The notes below the pieces were generated by a model, which searched no databases, had not been told where the DNA came from, and worked only from the letters and a program-made list of their open reading frames with translations. DNA of 64,000 nt from Patiria miniata (Eukaryota > Echinodermata > Asteroidea > Valvatida > Asterinidae). The stretch is taken from assembly GCF_015706575.1 (NCBI RefSeq), contig NW_024037047.1, forward strand, positions 1,368,632-1,432,631, read 5' to 3'. Shown here one piece after another: positions 45,799 through 57,400 of the stretch; the first letter of the stretch is position 1; every line of letters begins with the position of its first letter. Position numbers and translations under genes: made by a program.

Positions 45799-47369
45799 GT
45801 ACACTGGTGCATTGGAGCGAACCTAACTGCTAAGTGTACAAATCAGCACCATATGTTCCAGCCTCATGCGTCATACACAAGTGCAAAGCATTTTAAGGCG
45901 AAGTCTTCAAAGGTTCAAAGTTCAGCTTCTGCCAAATATGAGATCTAGCAAGTAGCATTGCCCTGCCGCATGCTGTTTATGTTTGGTAAGTCTCCAAAAA
46001 ACCTTGCCTTTGAAAATTGTAGCTGCTATCATGCCCTTATTAGGGAATAATGCTTTTGATAGTCAAATTACGCAGAACTGTCGCCAAACAGCGAATGGAA
46101 TCACTCCATCGAACGCGTGGAGGAGGGGCTTGTGATGCAATTTGTTGGGTCTTGGCGACAAATATCACGCCACTAGTTTACGATTACAATTTATAAGAGC
46201 TGGCGAAGCCAGTGGCGAGTCACATTGGAGATTTAACTCCGACGGAAGCTATCATTTGGAGGCATGGACATCGCAAAATCCACGGGGTTGTTTTAAATTG
46301 CAAAGGCGAGGAGAGACATAGACGTTTGTTTCAGGATACAGTCACCGCTTGTTGAGACCAATCTCTGAAGGATTCGGGATTCGTTTGGGGAGGGCTGACA
46401 ACCTGCCAATAAAAGTACGTACATGTAACACATATTATTCCAAAAGCCGTATATCACTGAGTAACAAATGTTATTCTAATTACTAGTTTCAAACTTCCAC
46501 TAACCAAGTGTAAACCCATGTCTACATGTTTGTTCTTAAATTATATCGGTCTAAGTCTGAGACTATCGAGACTTCATAGCTACAATTTTGCATAAGTAAC
46601 GAGGCTAATTTTGCACCGTCGATTTATTCGGAGAAAATCTTTGTATTTAACCAGTACCATTGATATACATGTACAACTTAAAATTCGAAGGTGTGAATTG
46701 CGTATTATTATTTGGTACAATCACTATCTATTCATAGATATATATTTTGAGAACGTATAAAAACATCGTTTTTGGGAAAGGCTGTCTTTTCTGGGATTTG
46801 TTTGAAGGCGCGTAGTCAGGGTTTCGTTTGCCCGTTTCAAAATGTAATTATCGTCCAGTTTTTAAAATCCATTTTGCGCCTTTCCGATTTGGCCTCTATT
46901 GGCATCCCAATGTTTCTTTAATTTTAAAATTTCTAGCCCATTGCACTCTGCCACTCCCCCGGCTACATACGCCACTGCTCGCTTGTCTTGTTTTTGTCAA
47001 TCACATAATTACTGAGATTGCCCCAAAATTCATATTTGTAGTTATTAGTGAAGAAGAGTGTCAAGTAGCCAGACATGCTATAAGATTTTCACTAGATTAT
47101 TTTGTAACGCTTGATTGATGGTGTTTGAATATTGACTGAAACAATATCAACAGTTTTACGTCCGAATCGATAAATACATTTGTATACATGTCGACATGAA
47201 CAATTTAAAATAAGGCCACATGACTGCATTTTCCATATCCGATTTTAAAAATGTTTGTTCACAAAAATATTCATAAGATGGAATATTGCGTCGGGATGAT
47301 GTACGTATGAATAGTTAATGCGGTACCCGCTGCTATGTACATCATACTAGAGCCAGCCAACTGATCCCG

Positions 47370-47525
47370 TTAGTTCGGTGGTCGAGTGGTCTGCACGAGA
47401 AAGCAGGAGGTCGTGGGTTCGAGTCCCACCCGAGTGATTTTTTCCAACTTTCACTCGGGAGGCAACACACTGAGTATACAGTGTTCATACGTCGGTGAAG
47501 GGCGTTCACAAAATTGTTCCACTCC
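47370..47525 (+). mobile_element. tRNA-derived SINE
   Basis: Has a good B box GGTTCGAGTCC (47,417-47,427), with a T-arm stem GTGGG/CCCAC, and an A-box-like TGGTCGAGTGG upstream. The acceptor stem pairs poorly and the sequence continues into a short body. The call is a SINE rather than a functional tRNA gene, though a degenerate tRNA gene is possible. Confidence 0.55.
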
Positions 47526-48000
47526 TTAAGTTTTGAGCGTCATTTTTATATGGTAAAAAAAAACTGTTCTCGATATAATTGAGTACTACATTTAAAGTAC
47601 GGCAATTTGGTTGAGGTCTGGTGCCATTAATCCAAAAAAACAACAACAACAACTACAACAAAAAAACACTCAAACATTGCCGTTTAGACGGCTTGTAAAC
47701 TGTCGGGAAGAAAAGTACTTAAGCGAAAATAGATAAATTGTTGTGTGAAAGATTTCCTACGAAAATGTGTATTTTCAGTATTGAATTGCCCTGTGAAAAA
47801 AATATTTTATCTTGAAATTTTCAACGTGAAAGTGACACATGCACGATCGAAACCTGTTTAAAGGAGAAACATCACTACATGGAATTTCCCTATTGCCTGA
47901 ATGTATATTTTAGTATTAAAAATGCGATTGTTTCCGAGGGCGAACCTGGTTTCCACTGCAACTATAGGCCTACTTTAAGCATACTTTAAATAGTGCAAGT

Positions 48001-50800
48001 TTATGGTCCTTTTTCACGAGGTGGGTTGGGATGGGGGTAGGCGCCTCATTTTCTGGAGATTTGGTCATATAAGAAAAGTTTGGTCATTACAATGTATAAT
48101 ATATGCTTGAGCCTTCGAATTCTGAACGGGGAACAAGGAGAATAGGGGGCGTACTCTCACCGCCACTTATTACACCGTTTATGGACAATTGAAGTTCCAA
48201 AGTTTTAATAAATATTAAGCTCTAACGTCATATTTTTGCTGGCAGTTGCTAAAGTTTTACACTGAATGCCATACAATTTCGTAAATGACATGTCAATCAA
48301 GTTTAAGATTTCATATTTTACAGCACTGACCCTGACAATTTTGAGGTCTTGTGTTTGGCTTTCAAGTACCGTTTGTTGTTAATTATTTTGTTCAACCCAA
48401 GGTGACATGTTATTTTTCCTTATTTTCATTGTTTTAATTTGTATCCAGAAAGATCTTGGTAGTTTCAGTATAACGTAACTAAAGGCAAACATAACTGACA
48501 GTAAAACGAAAGAATGTTGTTTTCTAATTCAAAATCTTTTTCAACTTATTCATTCCTAGTTAAGCTACCGTCTTCAGTAAATTCTGTAATGATTAAATTT
48601 ATTTAAAATTATAGACAACATGTTTAACACAACTCATAGAAAAGTCCATTCCCTGAAGCACTCCAAGTGAAATTTGAAGTAAAAACAATAAATGTACAAA
48701 TATTTGTCTATGCCTTTTTATGTTAAAGCTGCACCTTGGGATGCATTTTCATTTACTTGTTGGAGCTCTGAAATATTTTACTCAAATATTTCACAACTAT
48801 TATGAAACAATAATACCTTTTTCCAAGATAGAGTGCACTCTAGGAGAAAAGAAGATGTGTGGATTTGGTTATGGTGTATACCTATTTATGTGGGGTGGAC
48901 TGGTTTTCTGTTAGCAGAACACTGGATGTAATTGTTCGTGGGATATGATCGTGGGTAAGTGGGTTGAGTGTGGGAGTATTAATTAAGGGGTCATTTGGGG
49001 AAAAAAATGTGAAATGGTTACCAGTGGAAAGACTGTGGGGCACAGAACGACTGAGCCTCTCACAGCCTCGTGCCCCCCCCCTTACCCCACCCCCAACTCA
49101 GAGTTTGACAACTGGGGAAGGTAACAATTAAATTGTTATCCTTAACAAAATGCGTTGATTGCAATCCTCCCCCTACTACAATGCCCCAAATAGCAACAAT
49201 TATCCAAACCAGTATGCATTGCAGTTCACAGTCATACATACCTATTAGTTTTACGTCATGACATTTTGCTTTCTGTCATGAAGTTTATTCATTTATTCGT
49301 AGAAAATAAAAGCGCTGTTATGGATTAAAATGATAAAGGTGCTACGTGGATCATTGGGCTCTCCCAAAAACTTTAATTTCCGGTCTGATGACGTTCTATG
49401 TTCAGCTTTGCGATGTTTGTTTTAAAATGTTGCTGATGTGTTATATGATGGCAATATAAAACTTGTGCTTTTCCAATACAAAAATCAGATCCGCAGAAAG
49501 AGAACGCTTTTTTAGAAGATGACGTCATTAAGCGTCACCTATTTTTGTCGCACTTGCCTTCCTCTCAACATTTGGTTAATAAGTTACAGTCACTTATTAT
49601 TGCACTTCCGGTAACCCCGGCAGATAAGCTCAAGTGGCAAAGTCTACGAATCAGCAAAATGAGTCCCATTAAGTTTAAACAGGTTTCCAGTACTAATTAA
49701 AAGGTTTGGTTAATGTGATGACGTGACCCTACCACAAATCTGTGGACACTTACTCAGGTTTCATGTTCATTGCATTAGGCGTTTGAAAGAAATTGGTTGT
49801 TTTCATTTAGAGGCCTTTTATATCCAAATTTGTTTATATACAAGTATGGCTTATAATAAAATAAAAAAAGCAAATTCAGACAAACTATTTTGAAATTCTC
49901 CCTAATATATTCAGGTCTGACTATCTGGCATCTCAACAAAATATATTTGTGGGTTTTTTTTGGTAAAATGGGTAAAATGCTACAATTCAAGGAAATGGTA
50001 TTTAAATAATAATAAAAAAAAATTGCCCCTTGACCGCATGCACACTTTTAGCCATGCCATTCTTTGTGCCATTCTTTGTGATTGGTATTTCAAAACATGA
50101 CTGTCATCTTTTGAATTTAAATCGAGATCCTTGAATATTATTTTCTTGCACTATACTGCATTCACTGACCTAAAACTTCATCAGGTTATTTGTTAAGCGC
50201 CTTTCCTTATATTTGGAGCACTTTTGTTGCTTCAAACGAAAAAAACGCACACACGACAAATAATATACTCTACCTTTAAACGTATTTCTCAATTATTATA
50301 ATTATAGTACAATGTTTCCTTTTTCAGGTTATATTTATTTCTTATTTTAAAGTTCAAGCGGCTTCGTGCTCGAAAATAGCTAGAATGTTGCCCATGGCAA
50401 TATTAACCACACCACAATCACAAATAACACGGTACTAATTTCATTGCAAAAGTTACCGTTTAAAGTATTTGTTTTAACTTAATCTTAAAATCACTTGAAG
50501 TTTGATACCTCTGAGGTCATTACGACGTTGACTTATTCCATATCTTTCGACAAGATTTCATATTAATATCTGGTTCCATCTTCATCCTTTTTCTCGTTCT
50601 GGAGAAGTTGGCTCTCTTCTTTTATATTTGACATTCCAGTTGAGCCCTGGTCTCAACCCCTGTCTTTTGTAGAAGACCGCAAAATGGTCTTAGAGTTTGT
50701 TTTAAATATTTTTATCCCTCATATTTTGAAATTATTTTTTTTAATTATTATTTTTCCTTTAGATTTAGGATATTCTGAAACTTTCTGTAATCTGAATGTA
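48001..50800. other. Intergenic, no gene recognised
   Basis: AT-rich with a C-run near 49,072 and a TGACGTCATTA near 49,520. The short frames have no motif. Confidence 0.45.
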
Positions 50801-50802
50801 AT

Positions 50803-51166
50803 GTGGGGTGCTGTGGTCCAATGGTTACGTTGTTTGACTCGTGTACCGTGGGAATCCTGGCCGTGGGAACATGGTGCTTGTGCTCTTGAGCAAGGTACTT
50901 TACCATTATTGCTTCGTCCTTCTGATGGGACGTGAAGCCGTAGGTCCCGTGTGTTGTGTAATGCACGTTAAAGAACCCAGTAACACTTTTCGCTGGCCGC
51001 AATATGCGCCGCAGCACGTTGTAAACCCCAATAAGGTGCTATATAATGGGTCTCATATTTCTCATTAACTTTATTAAAACCTTTCTTTTACAACAGACAT
51101 AATTTCCAGCGCCTTGAGTAATTGTTGGTAGATACGTACACTATATAAGACTCCATTAGTATTATT

Positions 51167-51199
<33 letters not shown>

Positions 51200-51205
51200 G
51201 CATTC
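50803..51205 (+). mobile_element. tRNA-related SINE with conserved core and GTT tail
   Basis: Starts with a degenerate tRNA-like part (GCTGTGGTCCAATGGTTACG). Next comes the core 'gagcaaggtactttacc..', 'cttctgatgggacgtgaagccg' and 'tgcacgttaaagaaccc', which I recognise from SINEs of several marine invertebrates. It ends 'gcgccttgagta..', 'ctatataagactccatta' and an ATT/GTT microsatellite. The layout is typical of SINEs that borrow a LINE 3' end. Confidence 0.75.
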
Positions 51206-53740
51206 GATTTGTAAAGAAGTTTAATGTCCGGTTTGTAAAGTTTCATTTGGTTTTGTGAAAAGCATTCGATTTGTAGTGATATACATCTAGGCCTATTTTC
51301 GGCTTGTAACATTTCACTCGGTTTTAAAAAATCCATTTGATTTGTAAAGATGTACGTTCGATTGTTAAAAAATGAATTCCCTTTTGGAAAATTCATTCCG
51401 TTTATCATCACACGTTAGATCTTGACAAAAAAATGTATACACGTTCGATTTTCTAAAAATACTTCCCGTTTTTCAAAATATATGTTTCAATCTTTTAGAC
51501 TGTAATTCTGCTTTGTTAAAGCGAATTTGCGTTCAGAAATCAGATACATTTGTCGTTGTATGATCTGTTTGTTCATGGACTAAAGGGATGCTGGCAGTTC
51601 TTCAAAGCCGCGCGTCTTGTTACTGAGAATCAAAATCCTTATTAGTGTTGGATCCGGGATCCGCTAAAGGGCTCCCGGAAACGTTGGATTCTGGATGCTC
51701 TGTGGTGCATGCAATCTGAGGCTTTTCTTGGCTACTTCCTTCTGACTCTTTGAATCAAATGTGCACGTGTTTACAACTTGAAGGCAAGATTTTTTGGTCA
51801 TCGCAATTTATTTTTGTGCCTTTTTTTAATTTCTGAGCGGACCTCGTCAACTCGTCACCAAAGCGCCCCTCTATCTTCCAACGTATTGTCTTGTTTATTT
51901 GATTATTTTTATTGCTCATTCCACTCTGTGCAACACAGTATATATATTTCCTTGTTTTCGACTATAGTAATTTTAAACCGCTCAAGTGACGGGTTCGGAC
52001 CATTCTTAAGACGTAACGTCACCGACACCACGAAGTAACTTCCAAACCACTCCAGTATTACTTCGTGCAAACCGCTCAATGGCGGGATGGTGGTCATCTC
52101 TTTTGCATGAACTTTCAAAAATTACTTTCCCAAATGGGAAAGACACTTTGGAAATATCCAATCAGTTAATATCGGGATATTATACTACATGAGTTTCTCA
52201 ATAAACACGCACCTTTTTTTTAAAACAATATTGTATTACTACATGAGTATTTTTCGTTGTGGTGGGGGAGGGGCGGGGCTAGATAAACGATATATCCGAA
52301 TGGCGCAATTAGACTGACAGGGGTCGCAATGAATTTGCGATTGATGAGGGCTCACAGATTATCTACACGAGCACATATGCATCAAAAGTGCCCCCTTTAA
52401 AAAAAAACAAAAAAATATCATCTGTTTTCAAAAAAAGAACGGTTAAATTGTGCAAATAATATTTGCATTATTTCACCGGCTATATACCAGTATCAACTCC
52501 CGAGTATCAACTCCCTAGTTTTTGGGTTCCATCTATGGGCAAACTTTATACAATTATGGTTGAAAAACGTAGGGATGCCATTTGTAAAGTTGTACAGTGC
52601 TATATAAGGCCAAAAAAAAAAAAAAAAAGTCGGTCTCTTGTTAGCGCGCGCGTCGATTTTAATCATGCGTGTCAATCTTGTTTTTTTTTCTCCAAAATGT
52701 TCCACGGTAGCTCCAAAAGCGCCGTCTATTGCTGCACCTCCTCAATTTTTTTCTACCAAAGAGCACCACGAAATGGGAAATTGCACCAAGGCAAATGATC
52801 GAGAGCACCAAGGCAAATTATGGAGGACACCAATGTACATGAGGACACCAAAAGAGCAAAATAGTACCCCACCTTGTCTTTACAATCAAAGCTTGAAGAA
52901 AAAAAAGAAAAAAAAAAAAGCGCCGCGTCGCCGCGTCAATTCCGGAACTTTGGTCTGACCAGAGACCGAATATTTTTTTTTTGGCCTAACTTTTCAACAA
53001 GTCATATATACTCGTATTTCATTAAAGAAATTGCCTCGGGTTTGGTAAAATGTTTTTGCAATCGTTTTTATTGTAGTTTTGTGTTTGTTTGTTTGTTTGT
53101 TTGTTTACATCAGCTTTGTCATCAGCGTTGGTTGACATAACTAAGACTCAGAGAGTAACCTCCTCTCTCCAATTGGGTTGGTTTGGTTTTCTCTTTTAGG
53201 ATTGATGTTGTTTGTTTGTTTGTTGGGGTGTTTGTTTGTTTGTTTGTTGGTTTGTTGGTTGGTTGGTTGGTTTGTTGGGTTGGTTGTGTGTTTGTTTGTT
53301 TAGTAAGTATACATTTTTAAGTCTGGTTACATTTTATCTGCCATAAATAATTTTCTGCAAAGTGGGGGGGGGGGAGGCGGAGTGGTTCTGTTAGCCGAGT
53401 GCCGACGATGGCCTGTGTCTCTTCTACTCTTGAAAAGGGGTGTGCAGAATTTTGATAAAACACATCTTAGAAAATTAAATCTTTCTAGTTTTTAGATTCT
53501 ATACACGTTCTTAAAAGTGTCGTTATATTCCAAATGCGTAGATTAACCAGGTATCAAACAAGAATTCCCCAAAAGAAATCGTAATTAAATATATTTGTTT
53601 CTCCATGTTTTAAACATGGATCTAGCACCATGTCGCATAAATTATCACACAATACAAAATAATTAGAAAAGTTAAGTGGTGTCCACACATTTTTATGATC
53701 TTGAGATTAACACATTAATTTGAGCAATAATATACTTATT
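51206..53740. other. Intergenic, simple repeats only
   Basis: A 17-A run lies near 52,612. A TTTG/TTGG microsatellite occupies about 53,085-53,300, and a G run lies near 53,363. I see no gene. Confidence 0.5.
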
Positions 53741-53744
53741 CAAA

Positions 53745-53905
53745 GGGGGAGTTTGTGAGGGGGCGAGTTGGTTAGAAGGAAGTTGCCTGGGAGCTAAATT
53801 GCTAGGGGGCGAGTTGACGAGGGGGCGAGTAAGTAAGGGGAGGAGGCATTGTGGGGGTAGTAGGCAAGGGGCAAGTTGGTTAGGGGAGAGTTGATTAGGT
53901 GAGTG
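53745..53905 (+). repeat. G-rich minisatellite upstream of NLR2
   Basis: Imperfect repeats of a GGGGGCGAGTTGG-like word, with many G4-5 runs on the + strand. The antisense translation (PNQLSPNQLAP...) is low complexity, not a gene. It lies 265-425 bp before the NLR2 start codon and could form G-quadruplexes. Confidence 0.65.
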
Positions 53906-54066
53906 TTTATCTGATATCATATTGCATATCCCATGGGAGTGGGATATTGACTGTGAGGTGAACAAGCCATGTGATGAAAATGTATTGTAATGAATACAAG
54001 TTCATTCAGTGATGCGCCAAATGTTTAATGAATTCTGGTTTTTTAAATTATGATTTCATGAACTAC

Positions 54067-54168
54067 ATTACGGTTAACAGTTAAGTACGGTTATGAGTAA
54101 TATGATTGTTTCTTGTTACTCTAGTATACTTGAACTTCATCGTCTGACGTCCCACTTCAATCACAAAG
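54067..54168 (+). promoter_or_regulatory. NLR2 5' leader, conserved with NLR1
   Basis: Aligns with 3,067-3,169. The last 30 bases before ATG are nearly the same, and a pyrimidine tract ending in CTCTAG near 54,123 may be an acceptor for an upstream non-coding exon. ATG context is AAG-ATG-C. Confidence 0.5.
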
Positions 54169-54443
54169 ATGCAGCACGACAGACTTGGTCGGTGGGGTAG
54201 AGCTAGGATCACGGCCGAGGAGTACAACCACTCACTCAGCAAACTCGTCAGCACGAAGAGGAAGGTTAAGCAAAGTCGTAAGGCGGCATTCATGGCCGCC
54301 ATTCCAGTCAAAGCCTCGCCAAGTCTCCATCCTTGTGAAGAGGGAGCATCCGTCCTGCCACTGAAAGAAGCTTCGGTCCCTCATCCTGAGCATAACACAA
54401 CTGTGACGACAGAAGAGACTATCAGGACACCTGAGGCAGAAAG
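54169..54443 (+). CDS. NLR2 exon 1: basic leader
   Basis: 275 nt, identical in length and phase to NLR1 exon 1 (donor AAAG/GTATAT). It keeps the core ITAEEYNHSLSKLVSTKRK and KAAFMAAIPVKASP, and varies most in the acidic tail. No known domain. Confidence 0.85.
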
Positions 54444-57400
54444 GTATATAAATGGGGGCAATTACTCTCGAAATCTCGATCTTCAAATTGTGCACAAAAT
54501 TAGGCCCGAAGGATGGTAGTTTTTCAATTCTTGACGTATTAGTGTGGTGGTCTACCCTATTATAATTCTAGGGCTGGGGTCCGTCCTTGATTAAACACGG
54601 ATGAAACTGGACACCAATCAATCACTTCTCGATCACTACGGTTTATGGTCAATCATAGATGTAGGAATAGAAAACCCCAAAACAAAAACCCTGTAACAAA
54701 AAAATAAGTATTGCCTATTTATAACATAATACACAGTCTCATAATAATATCTGGGTTCTAGACACACTTTTAGTTCAATAATCGTTTTCAAAAATAATAA
54801 TAAATATGTATAAAACCTTACCCCAGGGTCAGTCAGTCCCAAATGTTAGGATGTCTCAATGCATGTACATGGCGTGGTGTACATTCTGTATTCCTGGAAC
54901 TTTAGTCCCCCGAAATTATAGGAAGCAGGGTTGTCATTCCTGAGTTCCTGTGACATTAGCCTACAGTATTCTCCCACACGTGTCCGAATTTCTCATCGAT
55001 TGCCCACTCGAGCTCTCCGCAAAATTAGTTCTCATTGAGGGAAAGTCCCTCCGCACGTAATAGCTCGCGGTGTCGTAGAGAAAACACCTCTCATGATAAA
55101 CACCCCATACACAATGGCGGTGTCCTATTATATCGGGACTCCCACATTATCATATGGCTTGATAAAATATAAAGAACCAAACATTCTTAATTGAAATGTT
55201 TATGAATTCATCATTTTTAAAAGTGCATTCACATCTTTATGTATCATCTCATTTCACGGTGTTTTTGGGTTGACCGTTTCCTAGCAGCTTTCATCCTGTA
55301 TCTAAAACCAACTCCAAATTTCAATGCACAAAATACGATATTGTTACTCTCAATATATTTCAAAATTATTGTGAATTGATCATTATCCCCCATTCATATC
55401 CTGTAAAAATAAATGACATTTGTAACTGGAGCCCTTGTTGATGAATATCTGACTTTGTTATCTTTTACACAAAACGCAGAATGAAAAAATAAAGTTATAT
55501 AAATCAAACAAACGTTTGCTGGTTTACAAACAACAGTTGTCTGAGTTTGTTGTGTCATCTCATTCAGGAGATTGTAATGTATTTTCACCTTACAGTGCCG
55601 TTGACGTGAGACAGAAGTTGCAGGTTTTTGTCCGGGGTCTCCTCTTACCAAAGACACTTTGCCTGCAACTGGATCCAGAGACATCCGTGTCCGATATTAA
55701 GGCATTGGTTGAAAGTGAGAGTGGCATCCCGCCTCAAGATCAACACCTTTACATCGGGAGAAACTTTCAGGTGTCGCTTCTATCATTACCTTGAAGGAAA
55801 AAAATCAGTCCATGTCAAGTTTTGAATTCACTTTATCTGAGCATAACGCTTATCCACTTATATTTTCTTCAACTTGTTTGAAATTGCCTTACTTTAGTTT
55901 GAAAACTGTTGGAGGAAGGCGTAGTAAAACGTACCGGTACTTCATTATTACCGAGTGACCTTTTCTCCGAAAATCTTATACTACGTAATTGTAACAGCAG
56001 TTTGTTCAAACCAAATAGTGATTGGTAAATTTCGTGCAGATATTCTGCAAGACCGTCAGGTCCTTTTAATACTGTTACGATTTGAACATTTCAGGTCAGT
56101 TGATTAAAGAGTAAAACCAGTTTTTCTGAAGGAGACAAATGTAAAATGTCATTGGTTCGCAGCTTTGTGACCTACTCTCCATTCGCGATCATAGGATACA
56201 GCAAGACCAGAGCATCGAGCTTCGCGCTGGCGGCTTGTTGGGCGGTGGATTAGGTAACTATTGGCACAAAAGGTTGTCTCAAAAATCAGTTAAATTGGGC
56301 GTCTAACCAAAATTCAATTTTCACAACGGAGCGGGAAATTTCTCCCCAACTTCGGTATTCTCCGATTGCAAATTTCATAATGCAGTATCTTAATCTGTAG
56401 AGAAAAGCGACCTTAGAAATCGCAGAGTGGGCGTATTTTTTCTTAAAATATGTGCATGTTTAGGAAAGTACCCGAATACATTAACAGGTTTGATCAGTCA
56501 GTTCGCTGGACTTGATATCGATATTGATATACTGATATTGTTTAACCTCACCCTTGAAGAGAAGTTCACTTTCGTTTTAGGCCCAAAAAGCTAACCTGAG
56601 ATGGTTGAGAATTTTATATGGTTTTGAATTCCAGAAGTGCAGTTAGAAAGAAACATATTCTTTTTAAACTTGTCACGTGAGCTTGGACGACACTTTGAGC
56701 CACTTGCCATCACTTTGGGATTCTCGGTCGCTGAACTCGAAGCATTCGAAAAAAAACGACATGGGAAACCTCGAGAAACAGAGCTTCAAGATGTTAGATG
56801 CCTGGTGGAAGAAACAAGACCAGCCCGCATATGCTCATGAGAAGCTGAGAGACGCTCTGAAAAAAACGGGCCGTTCTGACTTAGCATTGCAAGTACCAGG
56901 TAAAGAACTTACCAAAAGGTCAATATACAGCCTGTTACTGCAAGCAGAAACGGGCTCTGTGTCCTTGGAATATTGAAAAATGTTTCATGATGCTTATTTA
57001 ATGTTAAACCTGGGATATTCAGCTTTCAAAAGCATTTTGTTTTATCAAGTCTTGCTTTTGCCAAACCAGAGATTTGGTCCGTGGAGCACAACGTTGAACA
57101 CAAATATTAAAAAATATCAATTTGTGCCACTTTCTGTAAGTTGGTACGATAAACAGCAGTATTGCCAGTACTATATACATGTATGATCGTGCAGAAAAGC
57201 AGTTGTTTTAAATAAGTGAAGAAACACTTTTGTTATTCATATTATAATGTTCTTTTCATCATTGTAACACACTCTCCAAATCAATAACAAAAACATATCT
57301 TCTGAAATTGCTAACACTTTTGAGCGTTTGTGTTCAACGGACCATATCTCTGGTTTGGCAAAAGCAAGAATTGATAAAACAAATAGCATTTAAAAGCTGA

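Larger units (their letters stand above)
43437..48000 (+). repeat. Large dispersed repeat, copy C (longest)
   Basis: The left part aligns with copy B (37,075-39,570) and the right part with copy A (26,090-28,075), so the full unit is at least 4 kb. Copy C carries its own inserts: a MITE at 43,800, a nested inverted-repeat element shared with B, and a tRNA-SINE at 47,370. No long frame survives. The class of element is undetermined. Confidence 0.7.

Noticed and set aside
47370-47438. Functional tRNA gene
   Set aside because: B box and T arm are good but the acceptor stem does not pair, and the sequence continues like a SINE.
53693-53965. Pro/Gln/Leu-rich minus-strand frame
   Set aside because: It is a direct translation of the G-rich minisatellite.
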